Assembly (NCBI GenBank): GCA_029881635.1
Contig: JAOUMG010000004.1
Location: forward strand, 1 to 17,127
DNA from: Paracoccaceae bacterium
GTDB lineage: Bacteria; Pseudomonadota; Alphaproteobacteria; Rhodobacterales; Rhodobacteraceae
DNA length: 17,127 nt
Direction: 5' to 3'
Every line of letters begins with the position of its first letter. The stretch's first letter is position 1. A program made the translations under genes and the position numbers. Of this stretch, positions 5,915 to 14,272 are shown one piece after another. The notes under the pieces were generated by a model. That model worked only from the letters and a program-made list of their open reading frames with translations, was not told the origin of the DNA and searched no databases.

Positions 5915-6354
5915 TGCGCCACCACCTCATCTTGCGCGTTGTCACGAAACTGTTGGTCGGCAGCATTATCCTTTTTGCCTTTTACGTGCAGTTTCACGGT
6001 GATTTTTCACCGGGCGGCGGATTTCAAGCTGGGGTGATCATGGCGGTTGCATTCATCCTTTACGGCATCGTTTTCGGCTTGGGAAAGGCGCAGGCCGTCT
6101 TTCCGCCTTGGGTCGTGCATAAGATGGTGGCGCTGGGTGTACTGATCTACGCAGGTACCGGCGTGGTCAGCCTTCTTCTGGGATATGGTTATCTCGATTA
6201 CGACGCCTTTGCACCGCATCATCCTTCACATGGCCAGCATTACGGCATTCTGGCTGTGGAACTCGGTGTCGGCGTGACCGTGACTGGGGTCATGGTGGCA
6301 GTTTATTATGCCTTTGCTGCCCGTCCGGCGCGCCTTAGCGACGAGGAATGGTAA
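5914..6354 (+). CDS. mnhB: Mrp-type Na+/H+ antiporter subunit B
   Basis: MnhB/MrpB (MbhF equivalent) is a four-helix membrane subunit. The 146-residue product carries the MnhB signature HGDFSPGGGFQAGVIMA (about 28-44) between the first two helices (about 10-26 and 38-56); further helices lie at about 70-90 and 112-135. A His-rich loop, FAPHHPSHGQHYG (99-111), lies between helices 3 and 4. The start shares a base with the preceding stop, and the stop TAA shares a base with the mnhC start (TAATG). Confidence 0.95.
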   Translation: MRHHLILRVVTKLLVGSIILFAFYVQFHGDFSPGGGFQAGVIMAVAFILYGIVFGLGKAQAVFPPWVVHKMVALGVLIYAGTGVVSLLLGYGYLDYDAFAPHHPSHGQHYGILAVELGVGVTVTGVMVAVYYAFAARPARLSDEEW

Positions 6355-6791
6355 TGGCTGACGGTACAACATTTGAATACATTGTCGGCCATGCGAATTA
6401 CTGGCTGTTTTCAGTGCTGATGATGACGGGGCTGTATGTTGTCGTTGCGCGCGGCAATCTGGTCAAGAAGATCGTCGGGCTGAACATGTTCCAGACATCG
6501 GTTTTCATGCTCTACATCTCTACCGGCAAGATCACTGGTGGCACCGCACCAATCTTTCCGACCGACATGAAGATTGATCCGGCTGTGGTATATTCCAACC
6601 CTCTGCCGCATGTGCTGATCCTGACCGCCATTGTCGTTGGGATTGCAACCACTGCGCTGGGTCTGGCGCTGATCATCCGTATCCGGGAAGAATACGACAC
6701 CATCGAGGAAGACGATATTCTCGCCGCTGAAAAGCTGATGGCGGCAGAAGACGATAAACTCCATGGCGAATCGATGGGCGGGCGGGCATAG
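6354..6791 (+). CDS. mnhC: Mrp-type Na+/H+ antiporter subunit C
   Basis: MnhC/MrpC (MbhG equivalent) is homologous to complex I NuoK. From the ATG at 6354 the product has 145 residues with three helices (about 16-33, 38-57 and 86-110), the motif KKIVGLNMFQTSVFMLYI (38-55) and NPLPHVLILTAIVVG (82-96), and an acidic, helical C-terminal tail. I prefer 6354 over the in-frame ATG at 6348: GAGGA at 6343-6347 would leave no spacer for 6348 but six bases for 6354, and TAATG overlap matches the junctions elsewhere in this operon. Its TAG overlaps the GTG start of the next gene. Confidence 0.94.
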   Translation: MADGTTFEYIVGHANYWLFSVLMMTGLYVVVARGNLVKKIVGLNMFQTSVFMLYISTGKITGGTAPIFPTDMKIDPAVVYSNPLPHVLILTAIVVGIATTALGLALIIRIREEYDTIEEDDILAAEKLMAAEDDKLHGESMGGRA

Positions 6792-8320
6792 TGGCAACTG
6801 AACTGACCCCTCACGCAGCGATGTCGCTGACTGAACAACTGCCGGTTTTGCAGGTTCTGGTTCCGTTTATGGCAGCGCCGCTGATCGTCTTCCTCGGAAG
6901 CCGGGGCTTGGCGTGGATACTGGCGTTTGGCACCAGTGCGGCAGCCTTCGTGATTGCTGCGCTGCTGTTGGGGCAAGTCCTTGATGGCAGTGTCATTTCC
7001 TATCACATTGGCGGCTGGGCGCCGCCGTTGGGCATTGAATATCGCATTGATGCTGCCAATGCCTTTGTCCTGCTTCTGGTCAGTGGCATCAGCGCGATCG
7101 TGTTGCCCTATGCCCGTGAAAGCGTTGCATCCGAAATCCCCCGGCGACACCACACATTGTTTTACGCGTGCTACATGCTGTGCCTGACAGGGCTCTTGGG
7201 TGTCGTTGCCACGGGCGACGCATTCAACGTTTTCGTCTTCCTCGAAATCTCGTCACTCTCGACCTACGTGCTGATTGCGCAAGGATCGCATCGCGACAAA
7301 CGGGCGCTGACCGCGGCCTATGATTATCTGATCATGGGTACGATCGGGGCCACCTTCTTTGTGATCGGGCTGGGCATGCTTTACATGGCCACCGGCACTC
7401 TCAACATGGCCGATCTTGCCGATCGGATTGCCGATCAGGGGGCTAACCGGACGGTCGTCGCGGCATTTGGTTTCATCATTGTCGGCATGGGTCTGAAGGC
7501 GGCGCTTTACCCGCTGCATCTGTGGTTGCCCAACGCCTATACCTATGCGCCGTCGGTCGTGACCTCCTTCCTGGCCGCGACCGCAACCAAGGTGGCGATC
7601 TATGTGCTCTTGCGGTTCATGTTTTCAGTTTTCCAGCCAACGTTTCTGTTCGAAGGAAACACACTTGAATTTCTGATCATACCGTTGGCGGTACTGGCGA
7701 TGTTCGCCGCTTCGGTCATTGCCATTTTCCAGACCGACATGAAACGGCTGCTGGCCTATTCGAGCATCGCCCAGATCGGGTACATGCTGCTGGGTATCGG
7801 CATGTTGTCGCAGACAGGACTGACCGCAGCGATTGTGCATCTGTTCAACCACGGCATTACGAAGGCCGCCCTTTTCATGGGTGTCGGTGCGTTGGTTTTC
7901 CGGGCGGGCGGGTCGTTCTTTGACCGTATACAAGGCATGGGCAAAACCATGCCCTGGACCTCCGCCGCGATTGTCCTTGGCGGGCTTAGCCTGATCGGTG
8001 TGCCAGGTACCGCCGGGTTTGTCAGCAAATGGTATCTGGTGCAGGGCGCATTGGAAAAGGGCTGGTGGCCGGTTGCCGTGTTGATTGTGGCCTCATCGTT
8101 GCTGGCGGTGATCTATGTTTGGCACATTGTCGAAACGCTTTATCTGAAGACACCTGCCAAGGACATTGCGGTCGGGGAAGTGCCAAACTCAATGCTGATC
8201 CCGATCTGGATCATGGCGCTGGCTTGCATCTATTTCGGATTGGCAACCGACATCACACTCGGCGCAGCCCAAGCAGCAGCCAAAGGGCTGCTGGCGGGTT
8301 CGTCCGGCATGTTGCATTGA
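6791..8320 (+). CDS. mnhD: Mrp-type antiporter subunit D (first proton-conducting antiporter module)
   Basis: This 509-residue polytopic protein belongs to the proton-conducting membrane family (NuoM/NuoN/MrpD). Recognisable landmarks are the TM5 glutamate E152 (FVFLEISSLSTYVLI), the TM7 lysine K236 (GMGLKAALYPLHLWLPNAY), the TM8 lysine K267 (TATKVAIY) and the TM12 lysine K413 (GFVSKW). All key charged residues for proton translocation are therefore present. The segment around 240-270 resembles MrpD/MbhH rather than NuoL. The GTG start at 6791 overlaps the mnhC stop (TAGTG); an in-frame ATG at 6821 is the alternative and would remove ten residues. It is followed 11 bases later by a second module. 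Confidence 0.94.
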   Translation: MATELTPHAAMSLTEQLPVLQVLVPFMAAPLIVFLGSRGLAWILAFGTSAAAFVIAALLLGQVLDGSVISYHIGGWAPPLGIEYRIDAANAFVLLLVSGISAIVLPYARESVASEIPRRHHTLFYACYMLCLTGLLGVVATGDAFNVFVFLEISSLSTYVLIAQGSHRDKRALTAAYDYLIMGTIGATFFVIGLGMLYMATGTLNMADLADRIADQGANRTVVAAFGFIIVGMGLKAALYPLHLWLPNAYTYAPSVVTSFLAATATKVAIYVLLRFMFSVFQPTFLFEGNTLEFLIIPLAVLAMFAASVIAIFQTDMKRLLAYSSIAQIGYMLLGIGMLSQTGLTAAIVHLFNHGITKAALFMGVGALVFRAGGSFFDRIQGMGKTMPWTSAAIVLGGLSLIGVPGTAGFVSKWYLVQGALEKGWWPVAVLIVASSLLAVIYVWHIVETLYLKTPAKDIAVGEVPNSMLIPIWIMALACIYFGLATDITLGAAQAAAKGLLAGSSGMLH

Positions 8321-8331
8321 GGGGCCGGTAG

Positions 8332-9798
8332 ATGGAGACAAATACAGCCATCCTTCTGACCGTGCTGCTGCCGACGTTGGCGAGCGTATCCAACATCGTA
8401 CTGCGCAATCAGGAAAACCTGCGCGATGGGGTTACGTTTGCGGCTGCGGTGGCCACATTCCTTTGCGTGCTGCAAATACTCGCCAATGTCGGCAACACCA
8501 CCAGCGAAACCCTGGTTCTGTTCGAGGTTCTGCCGGGGCTTGACCTCGCGTTTCAGGTTGAACCGCTGGGCTTGCTGTTCGCTATCATCGCTTCGGGGCT
8601 TTGGATACTGACCCATGTTTATGGCGTCGGCTATATGCGCGGAAACAAGGAGAGCCATCACGCGCGGTTCTTCTCGTGTTTCTCGCTTGCCATCGCATCG
8701 GTCATGGGCATCGCTTTTGCCGCCAATATGTTCACCTTGTTCCTGTTTTACGAAGTGCTGACATTGTCGACCTATCCGCTGGTTGCCCACAAAGGAACGC
8801 CCGAAGCAATACGAGGGGCGCGAACATATCTGGGGATATTGATCGGTACATCGATAGGCTTGCAACTGATTGCCGTGATCTGGACCTATGCCATCGCCGG
8901 TACGCTTGATTTCACGCGTGGCGGGATACTTGAGGGCAAGATCGCCGGGCCGATGGTTGCAGTGCTGCTGGCGTTGTACGCGTTCGGTATTGGCAAGGCG
9001 GCGCTTATGCCGTTTCACCGTTGGTTGCCAGCGGCGATGGTTGCCCCGACGCCGGTTTCTGCGTTGTTGCATGCCGTGGCCGTCGTCAAGGCCGGCGTGT
9101 TCACAATGCTGAAGGTGGGTATCTATATCTTTGGCATTGATTTTCTGGCGGAGACAGGCGCGTCGGTCTGGCTGATGTGGCTGGCGGCGTTTTCGATTGT
9201 CGCGGCCTCTGTCGTGGCCATGACCAAGGATAATCTGAAAGCCCGGCTCGCCTATTCCACCGTTAGCCAGCTAAGCTACATCACGCTTGGTATGGCGCTG
9301 GCGACGTCGATGGGTGCTTTGGGCGGGGGCATGCACATTGCCATGCATGCCATGGGTAAAATCACATTGTTCATGTGTGCAGGGTCTATCTATGTGGCTA
9401 CCCACAAGACCAATATCAGCCAGATGACCGGCCTTGGCCGCATCATGCCGATTACCTTTGGGGCGTTCCTGATTGGGGCACTGTCGATCATCGGCCTGCC
9501 GCCCATGGGTGGATCGTGGAGCAAGTGGCTGCTGGTCATGGGGGCTGCGGATACCGGGCAATGGGTAATGATCGCGGTTCTGATGGTTAGCTCACTACTC
9601 AACGTTGCCTACCTGCTGCCTTTGGTCGGGCGCGGATTTTTCCTGAAGGGTGCTGATATACCGGACAATGCCCAAATGGCCGAAGCGCCATGGATGGTTT
9701 GGTTGCCACCAGCGGTGACGGCATTCGGCTGTGTCGTGCTATTCTTCTTCGCGGGCGATATTCAGACGTTTCTGTCGCCCATTGTCTTGCCGCGATAG
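8332..9798 (+). CDS. Second proton-conducting antiporter module, NuoL/MrpA-N-like
   Basis: This 488-residue membrane protein is the second antiporter-type subunit. It carries E141 (FYEVLTLSTYPLV), K222 (GIGKAALMPFHRWLPAA), the segment APTPVSALLHAVAVVKAG (238-255, with H247 and K253) and K398 (GSWSKWLL). The APTPVSALLHA...VKAG block is typical of NuoL and the N-terminal half of MrpA, so this subunit probably takes the MrpA-N place, but it lacks MrpA's long C-terminal extension; that section is encoded separately by the DUF4040 gene at 5360. Many annotation pipelines would simply call it another MnhD. The start ATG at 8332 is preceded by GAGGGG at 8319-8324. Confidence 0.9.
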   Translation: METNTAILLTVLLPTLASVSNIVLRNQENLRDGVTFAAAVATFLCVLQILANVGNTTSETLVLFEVLPGLDLAFQVEPLGLLFAIIASGLWILTHVYGVGYMRGNKESHHARFFSCFSLAIASVMGIAFAANMFTLFLFYEVLTLSTYPLVAHKGTPEAIRGARTYLGILIGTSIGLQLIAVIWTYAIAGTLDFTRGGILEGKIAGPMVAVLLALYAFGIGKAALMPFHRWLPAAMVAPTPVSALLHAVAVVKAGVFTMLKVGIYIFGIDFLAETGASVWLMWLAAFSIVAASVVAMTKDNLKARLAYSTVSQLSYITLGMALATSMGALGGGMHIAMHAMGKITLFMCAGSIYVATHKTNISQMTGLGRIMPITFGAFLIGALSIIGLPPMGGSWSKWLLVMGAADTGQWVMIAVLMVSSLLNVAYLLPLVGRGFFLKGADIPDNAQMAEAPWMVWLPPAVTAFGCVVLFFFAGDIQTFLSPIVLPR

Positions 9799-9807
9799 GG
9801 GGATCTG

Positions 9808-10227
9808 ATGGCCAGAAAAACCAGCAAAAGACCTGCCGCCAAAACGGCCAAGAAACCTGCCGTGACAGCAGCGAAGAAAGTGGCACATAAGCAAACCCGC
9901 GACACTGGCAACCTGCCAGCACTGGGCCGTATGATGCTGTGGGTCGACCGCCCCGGCAGCGCCAACAAGATATTCTGGGGGCTGGCGGTTTTGTGCGGTG
10001 TCCTGTTCTTGCTGGATTTCACCTACGAAAAACATGGTCATTTCGACGTGGAACATCTGCCGGGATTTTTCGGGATCTATGGATTTGTGATGTTCACGGG
10101 GCTCATCCTCGCCGCCAAGACATTGCGGATTTTCATCAAACGTCCGGAAGATTATTATGGCGACAAGGCGATTGACCGTGAAGTCTACCCCGAAGATCAG
10201 CTGGACAAGGTGAAATACAATGCCTGA
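9808..10227 (+). CDS. Small two-helix membrane protein with a Lys/Ala-rich N-terminal tail, unknown function
   Basis: I do not recognise a named family. The 139-residue product starts with about 30 residues dominated by Lys, Ala, Thr and Pro (for example AAKTAKKPAVTAAKKVAHK, 10-28), resembling a histone H1-type tail. Two membrane helices follow at about 54-72 and 86-104, and a hydrophilic C-terminus rich in charge and Tyr (KRPEDYYGDKAIDREVYPED, 111-130). The start has a strong AGGGGG Shine-Dalgarno (9797-9802). It lies 9 bases after one antiporter module and overlaps the next by 8 bases, so it is almost certainly co-translated with them and may be an accessory subunit of the complex. The tail could bind acidic lipids, nucleic acid, or the acidic tail of the DUF4040 subunit; none of this is shown by sequence. 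Confidence 0.85.
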   Translation: MARKTSKRPAAKTAKKPAVTAAKKVAHKQTRDTGNLPALGRMMLWVDRPGSANKIFWGLAVLCGVLFLLDFTYEKHGHFDVEHLPGFFGIYGFVMFTGLILAAKTLRIFIKRPEDYYGDKAIDREVYPEDQLDKVKYNA

Positions 10228-11923
10228 GCTGATCCCAACAGCCTTTTTCTTTTTTGCAGCCTCTTTGGTGTTGCTTGCTGTGCCGCAGGGCAAGGCACGC
10301 GGCGCTTTGTTGCTGGCGGTGCCACTTGCCGCCGCTTGGCAGGTCTGGTCGCTGCCGCTTGGTACCTTCGCACAGGTGGAGTTCTTTGGATTTAGCCTCG
10401 ATCTGATGCGCGTCGATAAGCTCAGCCGGGTTTTTGGGCTGATCTTCTGTCTCGCAGCATTCTTGGGCAACCTTTACGCATGGCACGTGCGTGACACCGT
10501 TCAGCAGGTGGCGGCACTGCTCTACGCCGGTTCGGCGATTGGCGCGGTTTTTGCCGGTGATCTGATAACCCTGTTTTTCTATTGGGAAGGGACAGCGATT
10601 GCGTCCGTTTTCCTTATCTGGGCACGTGGGACCGAAGGTGCCTATGCAACAGGGATGCGCTATCTGATCATTCAGATCGGATCTGGGGTGATCCTTCTGG
10701 CAGGCGCTATCCTTTACCATACGGAAACTGGCAGCTTCGCCTTTGAGCAAATGGTGCTGGGGTCGCCTGCAACTTGGCTTATCTTCCTCAGCTTTGGGAT
10801 CAAATGCGCCTTTCCGCTGCTGCATAACTGGCTGCAGGACAGCTATCCTGCGGCCACCGTGACCGGTACGGTGATCCTGTCCGCCTTTACCACCAAGCTG
10901 GCGGTCTATGCGCTGGCTCGCGGCTTTGCCGGGACCGAAATCCTGATCTATATCGGCGCGGTAATGACCCTGTTCCCGATCTTTTTCGCCGAAATCGAAA
11001 ATGACCTGCGCCGGGTGCTGGCCTATTCCCTGAACAACCAGTTGGGGTTCATGGTTGTCGGCATTGGCGTTGGAACCGAGATGGCGCTGAACGGCACGGC
11101 AAGCCACGCCTTCGCCCATATCCTTTATAAGGCGCTTTTGTTCATGAGCGTCGGGGCGGTTCTGTTCCGTACCGGAACCTCAAAGGCATCCGAGCTTGGC
11201 GGACTTTACCGGACCATGCCCCTGACGACGATCTTCTGTCTTGTCGGCGCGGCGTCGATCTCGGCCTTTCCGCTATTTTCCGGCTTTGTCACCAAGTCGC
11301 TGATCCTCGATGAAACGGCGGCAGAGCATTACCCTGTGATCTGGGCGGTGCTGGTTTTTGCCTCGGCTGGGGTTCTGTCGCATTCGGGGATCAAGATCCC
11401 GTTCTTCACCTTCTTTGCCCATGACAGCGGTATGCGCCCTAAAGAGGCGCCGACCCATATGCTGCTGGCAATGGGACTGACGGCATTTCTGTGCGTCTTC
11501 ATTGGCGTCTACCCCGATCCGCTTTATGCCTTGCTGCCCTATCCGGTTGAATTCCATCCCTATACGATGAGCCACGTGGTGGGACAGTTACAGCTCTTGT
11601 GTTTTGCGCTGTTGGCCTTCGGTGTTCTGATGCGTACAGGCATTCATCCACCGGAAATTCGCGCGATCAACCTCGATACCGACTGGACCTATCGCCGTAT
11701 GGCGCCGTCAGTGATAGCCATCATGGCGGTCGGTGTTTCCCGCATCTGGACCAGATGGACGCGTTTCGGCAGCAGCACGATTACCCGGATGATCTCGGGG
11801 CTCTATCATTCCACCGGGCCAGAGGGGCGGTTTGCCCAGACATGGCCTACCGGTGCGATGGTGCTTTGGATCGCGATCCTTCTGGGTGTGACGCTGATAC
11901 TGAATTTCGCAAGTCACGGCTGA
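10220..11923 (+). CDS. Third proton-conducting antiporter module with C-terminal extension
   Basis: This 567-residue polytopic protein is the third NuoL/M/N-type subunit of the cluster. Landmarks are E123 (LFFYWEGTAIASVF), K195 (GIKCAFPLLHNWLQDSYPAA), K226 (FTTKLAVYAL), the helix H300-K304 region (AFAHILYKALLF) and K359 (GFVTKSL). After about residue 470 there is an extension containing AINLDTDWTYRR (482-493), a soluble Arg-rich stretch and a last hydrophobic helix (about 546-563), comparable to the extra C-terminal parts seen in NuoL-like subunits of energy-converting complexes. The ATG at 10220 overlaps the preceding small membrane protein gene by 8 bases, with AAGG about ten bases upstream. 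The stop overlaps the next gene (TGATG). Confidence 0.9.
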   Translation: MPELIPTAFFFFAASLVLLAVPQGKARGALLLAVPLAAAWQVWSLPLGTFAQVEFFGFSLDLMRVDKLSRVFGLIFCLAAFLGNLYAWHVRDTVQQVAALLYAGSAIGAVFAGDLITLFFYWEGTAIASVFLIWARGTEGAYATGMRYLIIQIGSGVILLAGAILYHTETGSFAFEQMVLGSPATWLIFLSFGIKCAFPLLHNWLQDSYPAATVTGTVILSAFTTKLAVYALARGFAGTEILIYIGAVMTLFPIFFAEIENDLRRVLAYSLNNQLGFMVVGIGVGTEMALNGTASHAFAHILYKALLFMSVGAVLFRTGTSKASELGGLYRTMPLTTIFCLVGAASISAFPLFSGFVTKSLILDETAAEHYPVIWAVLVFASAGVLSHSGIKIPFFTFFAHDSGMRPKEAPTHMLLAMGLTAFLCVFIGVYPDPLYALLPYPVEFHPYTMSHVVGQLQLLCFALLAFGVLMRTGIHPPEIRAINLDTDWTYRRMAPSVIAIMAVGVSRIWTRWTRFGSSTITRMISGLYHSTGPEGRFAQTWPTGAMVLWIAILLGVTLILNFASHG

Positions 11924-12531
11924 TGGCCGGCGTGCCATCTCTTGCCGAGGAAATTGCGGCCTGCCGTCTTTGTGCGGCCGATTTCGCGTCAACCGCCACC
12001 AGTCACGAACCGCGGCCGGTGGCGTGGTTTCGGCAGGGCGCGCGTATCTTGATTGCGGGGCAAGCACCCGGCGCACGGGTCCACGCGTCGGGCAAGCCCT
12101 TTACCGACCCGTCGGGTGATCGCCTGCGCGACTGGTTGGAGCTGAGCGAGGAAGAGTTCTATGACCGGGACCGGCTGGCTATCGTACCCATGGCTTTTTG
12201 CTTTCCGGGATATGATGCAAAGGGTTCCGACCTGCCGCCGCCGCGTCGATGTGCGGAAACATGGCGGCGGAGAGTTTTGAATAGCCTGCCCAACCTTCAG
12301 GTGATCCTGCTGATCGGGGGCTACGCGCAGCGTTGGCATCTGGGTGCCGAGGCGATCAGGGGCGGCGTCACCGCAACTGTCGCCCGGTGGCGTGACCATA
12401 CCCCGGGCACCTTCTGTCTGCCCCATCCATCCTGGCGCAATTCGGGCTGGCTAAGGCGCAATTCCTGGTTTGAAGCCGATCTTTTGCCTGTCGTGCGGGC
12501 GCAGGTGCGTGCTGCGATGAACCATGTCTGA
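11923..12531 (+). CDS. Uracil-DNA glycosylase superfamily protein, probable [4Fe-4S] type
   Basis: The 202-residue product resembles COG1573 uracil-DNA glycosylases, which excise uracil from DNA to start base-excision repair. Cys14 and Cys17 (CRLC) near the N-terminus and Cys93 and Cys110 (AFCFPG ... RRCAETW) match in spacing the four iron-sulfur ligands of family 4/5 enzymes. Motif 1 appears as AGQAPGARVHASGKPFTD (45-62) and motif 2 as LPHPSWRN (166-173). In motif 1 Gln47 occupies the place where family 4 enzymes usually have Glu, so activity or specificity may differ. I chose the ATG at 11923, which overlaps the antiporter stop (TGATG); the frame is open further upstream but that part lies within the antiporter gene. 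It overlaps the SseB-like gene by 8 bases. Confidence 0.85.
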   Translation: MAGVPSLAEEIAACRLCAADFASTATSHEPRPVAWFRQGARILIAGQAPGARVHASGKPFTDPSGDRLRDWLELSEEEFYDRDRLAIVPMAFCFPGYDAKGSDLPPPRRCAETWRRRVLNSLPNLQVILLIGGYAQRWHLGAEAIRGGVTATVARWRDHTPGTFCLPHPSWRNSGWLRRNSWFEADLLPVVRAQVRAAMNHV

Positions 12532-13318
12532 GACGCTTTTGGACCGCGCGCATGCGGCGATGGAGGCCGCACCCAACGATGACGATGCGCGGTTACGTTT
12601 CTACCACCGGGTCGCAGATGCCGAGCTGTTTTTGCTATTGGAATCTGAACCGACAGGCGACGATATCACACCCAAGCTGTTTGAACTCGATGCGGGCCGT
12701 TTCGTCATGGCCTTCGACCTCGAAGAACGGTTGGCGGAGTTCTGTGAAAAACCCGCACCCTATGTCGCGTTGCCGGGCCGTGTGATTGCTGGCGCCCTGG
12801 CCGGTCAGGAAACCGGGATCGGGTTGAACCTTGGTGTCGCTCCTTCGGCATTTCTCATGACGCCAGAGGCGTTGGAATGGCTCACCGGGACATTGGCCGA
12901 AGCGCCGCAGCTGGTTGAGGCCCGGCCCATGTCGTTCAGCGCACCAGCCGGTTTACCCGCCATTCTGATAGAGGCACTTGAAAACCGGTTTGCAGAGCTT
13001 CCCGGAATTGCAACATGCGCGCTTCTTGCCAGCGTGCGCTATGAGGGGGGGCGGCTGGGGCATATTCTGGCTTTTGAGGGGGCCGATACGATCAGTCAGA
13101 CGGCGCTTGCCAAAACCGTGTCTGAAACACTGGTTTTTTCCGGTGTTGATGCAGGTGAACTGGACGTCGCTTTTCTTGCAGCCGGCGTTTCAGGACCCGA
13201 GGGTTTGCGCCGCGTGGCTCACCGCTTTGACATACCTGCGGGCCAAGTTGTACCCGCGCCTATCAGCAATCCTTCTGCCCCCGGGATGGACCCAAGCCGA
13301 CCGCCGAAACTGCGCTAG
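12524..13318 (+). CDS. SseB-family protein of unknown function
   Basis: This soluble 264-residue protein resembles the SseB family, named after a Salmonella/E. coli rhodanese-associated protein and unrelated in clear function to type III secretion. The N-terminal half (about 20-115: RFYHRVADAELFLLLE, then LFELDAGRFVMAFDLEERLAEF and a GLNLGVAPSAFLMTPEALEW segment) fits the SseB N-terminal domain. The C-terminal half (about 130-240) has the alternating strand/helix pattern of the second domain, and the end is Pro-rich. No signal peptide or membrane segment is visible. The ATG at 12524 lies within the end of the glycosylase gene, so it is probably co-translated. It closes the + strand operon and is convergent with ghrA, 12 bases away. 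Confidence 0.72.
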   Translation: MSETLLDRAHAAMEAAPNDDDARLRFYHRVADAELFLLLESEPTGDDITPKLFELDAGRFVMAFDLEERLAEFCEKPAPYVALPGRVIAGALAGQETGIGLNLGVAPSAFLMTPEALEWLTGTLAEAPQLVEARPMSFSAPAGLPAILIEALENRFAELPGIATCALLASVRYEGGRLGHILAFEGADTISQTALAKTVSETLVFSGVDAGELDVAFLAAGVSGPEGLRRVAHRFDIPAGQVVPAPISNPSAPGMDPSRPPKLR

Positions 13319-13330
13319 CGTCCCCGACAA

Positions 13331-14269
13331 TCAATAGCCACGTGCCCGATCAACCAGATGCAGCAAGCTTTCACCTGCCTCGCCCCGGCGAATGTTTTCG
13401 GCCACAACCCGCGCCGCACTTCCCGCCCGGGTATCGGCGGCGATATGGGGGGTGATCGTTACCTTGGGGTGTGCCCAATAGGGGTGATCCGGGGGCAGGG
13501 GTTCGACCCGGAATACATCGAGCGTCGCATGGCTGATATGCCCGGCGTCCAATGCGGCCAGAAGCGCGTCATCGTCAATTAACTGCCCGCGACCGGGGTT
13601 GATGATCACCGCCCCGCTTGGCATCAGCGCCAGCCTTTCGGCGTTCAGCAGATTGTCAGTGTCCGGCGTGCGCGGCAGAAGGGTGACCAGAATATCAGCG
13701 CAGGCCAGCGCCACAGACAGGCCTTCATCGCTCCAGACACATCTGAGACCGGGAATGGACTTTTCTGTCCTGCTCCATCCCGTAACCGGAAAATTCAGTG
13801 CGGTCAGAGCCTGCCCGGCAGCAGATCCCAATGCGCCCATTCCCAGAACGGTTACCCTCCGTTGCCGTGCCAGTGGGGGCAAAACCGTGTTGCGCCAGAT
13901 ACTGTCTTGCCCGTGGATATGAGCATCCATCCCCAGATGATGGCGCAGTACGTGGCCTACGACATATTCCACCATCCCCTCGGTCAGTTCATGATTGACC
14001 ATCCGGCAGAGCGGCTGAGTCAGTGTCGGATTGGTCACGATGCGTTCAACGCCAGCCCAGAGGTTCAATACTGCCTTGCAGTTCTGGTATGGCGAAAAAT
14101 CGAATTCACCACGGGTTGGGGCGTAGATAAGATAATCGACCCTTGTCGGATCCGGTGCCTCGGGCGACAAGGCGACATCAAGCCCTGCCTCGGCGAAAGC
14201 GTCGCCAAGTGGTCCTTGATACTCGGCCCAACTGTCGGAACCGGCGGCGAAGAAGACATTGATGGTCAT
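13331..14269 (-). CDS. ghrA: Glyoxylate/hydroxypyruvate reductase A (D-2-hydroxyacid dehydrogenase)
   Basis: GhrA-type enzymes reduce glyoxylate to glycolate and hydroxypyruvate to glycerate with NADPH in the cytoplasm. The 312-residue product has the same length as E. coli GhrA. Visible are the nucleotide-binding GMGALG (143-148) followed by SRTEK at 166-170 (a Ser-Arg pair consistent with NADP use), and the catalytic triad of the family: Arg227 (NPGRGQLI), Glu256 (FRVEPLPPDHPYW) and His275 (ITPHIAA). The start ATG lies 3 bases after the rodA stop, with a GAGG Shine-Dalgarno within the end of rodA, so it is the last gene of the mrdA-rodA unit. Substrate preference within the family cannot be read from sequence. 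Confidence 0.88.
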   Translation of the reverse strand: MTINVFFAAGSDSWAEYQGPLGDAFAEAGLDVALSPEAPDPTRVDYLIYAPTRGEFDFSPYQNCKAVLNLWAGVERIVTNPTLTQPLCRMVNHELTEGMVEYVVGHVLRHHLGMDAHIHGQDSIWRNTVLPPLARQRRVTVLGMGALGSAAGQALTALNFPVTGWSRTEKSIPGLRCVWSDEGLSVALACADILVTLLPRTPDTDNLLNAERLALMPSGAVIINPGRGQLIDDDALLAALDAGHISHATLDVFRVEPLPPDHPYWAHPKVTITPHIAADTRAGSAARVVAENIRRGEAGESLLHLVDRARGY

Positions 14270-14272
14270 GGA

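Noticed and set aside
8230..9072. 280-codon open frame on the minus strand opposite the two antiporter modules
   Set aside because: Same shadow character; both sense genes are well supported by motifs.
10136..11119. Long open frame (327 codons) on the minus strand opposite the third antiporter module
   Set aside because: Composition is typical of an antisense shadow (rich in Arg, Gln, His, Asp, Gly) and the opposite strand has a clearly conserved membrane protein.
11599..11922. Extended N-terminus for the uracil-DNA glycosylase homologue
   Set aside because: This stretch lies within the antiporter gene in another frame and has no glycosylase features; the TGATG start at 11923 gives a normal-sized protein starting just before the CxxC.
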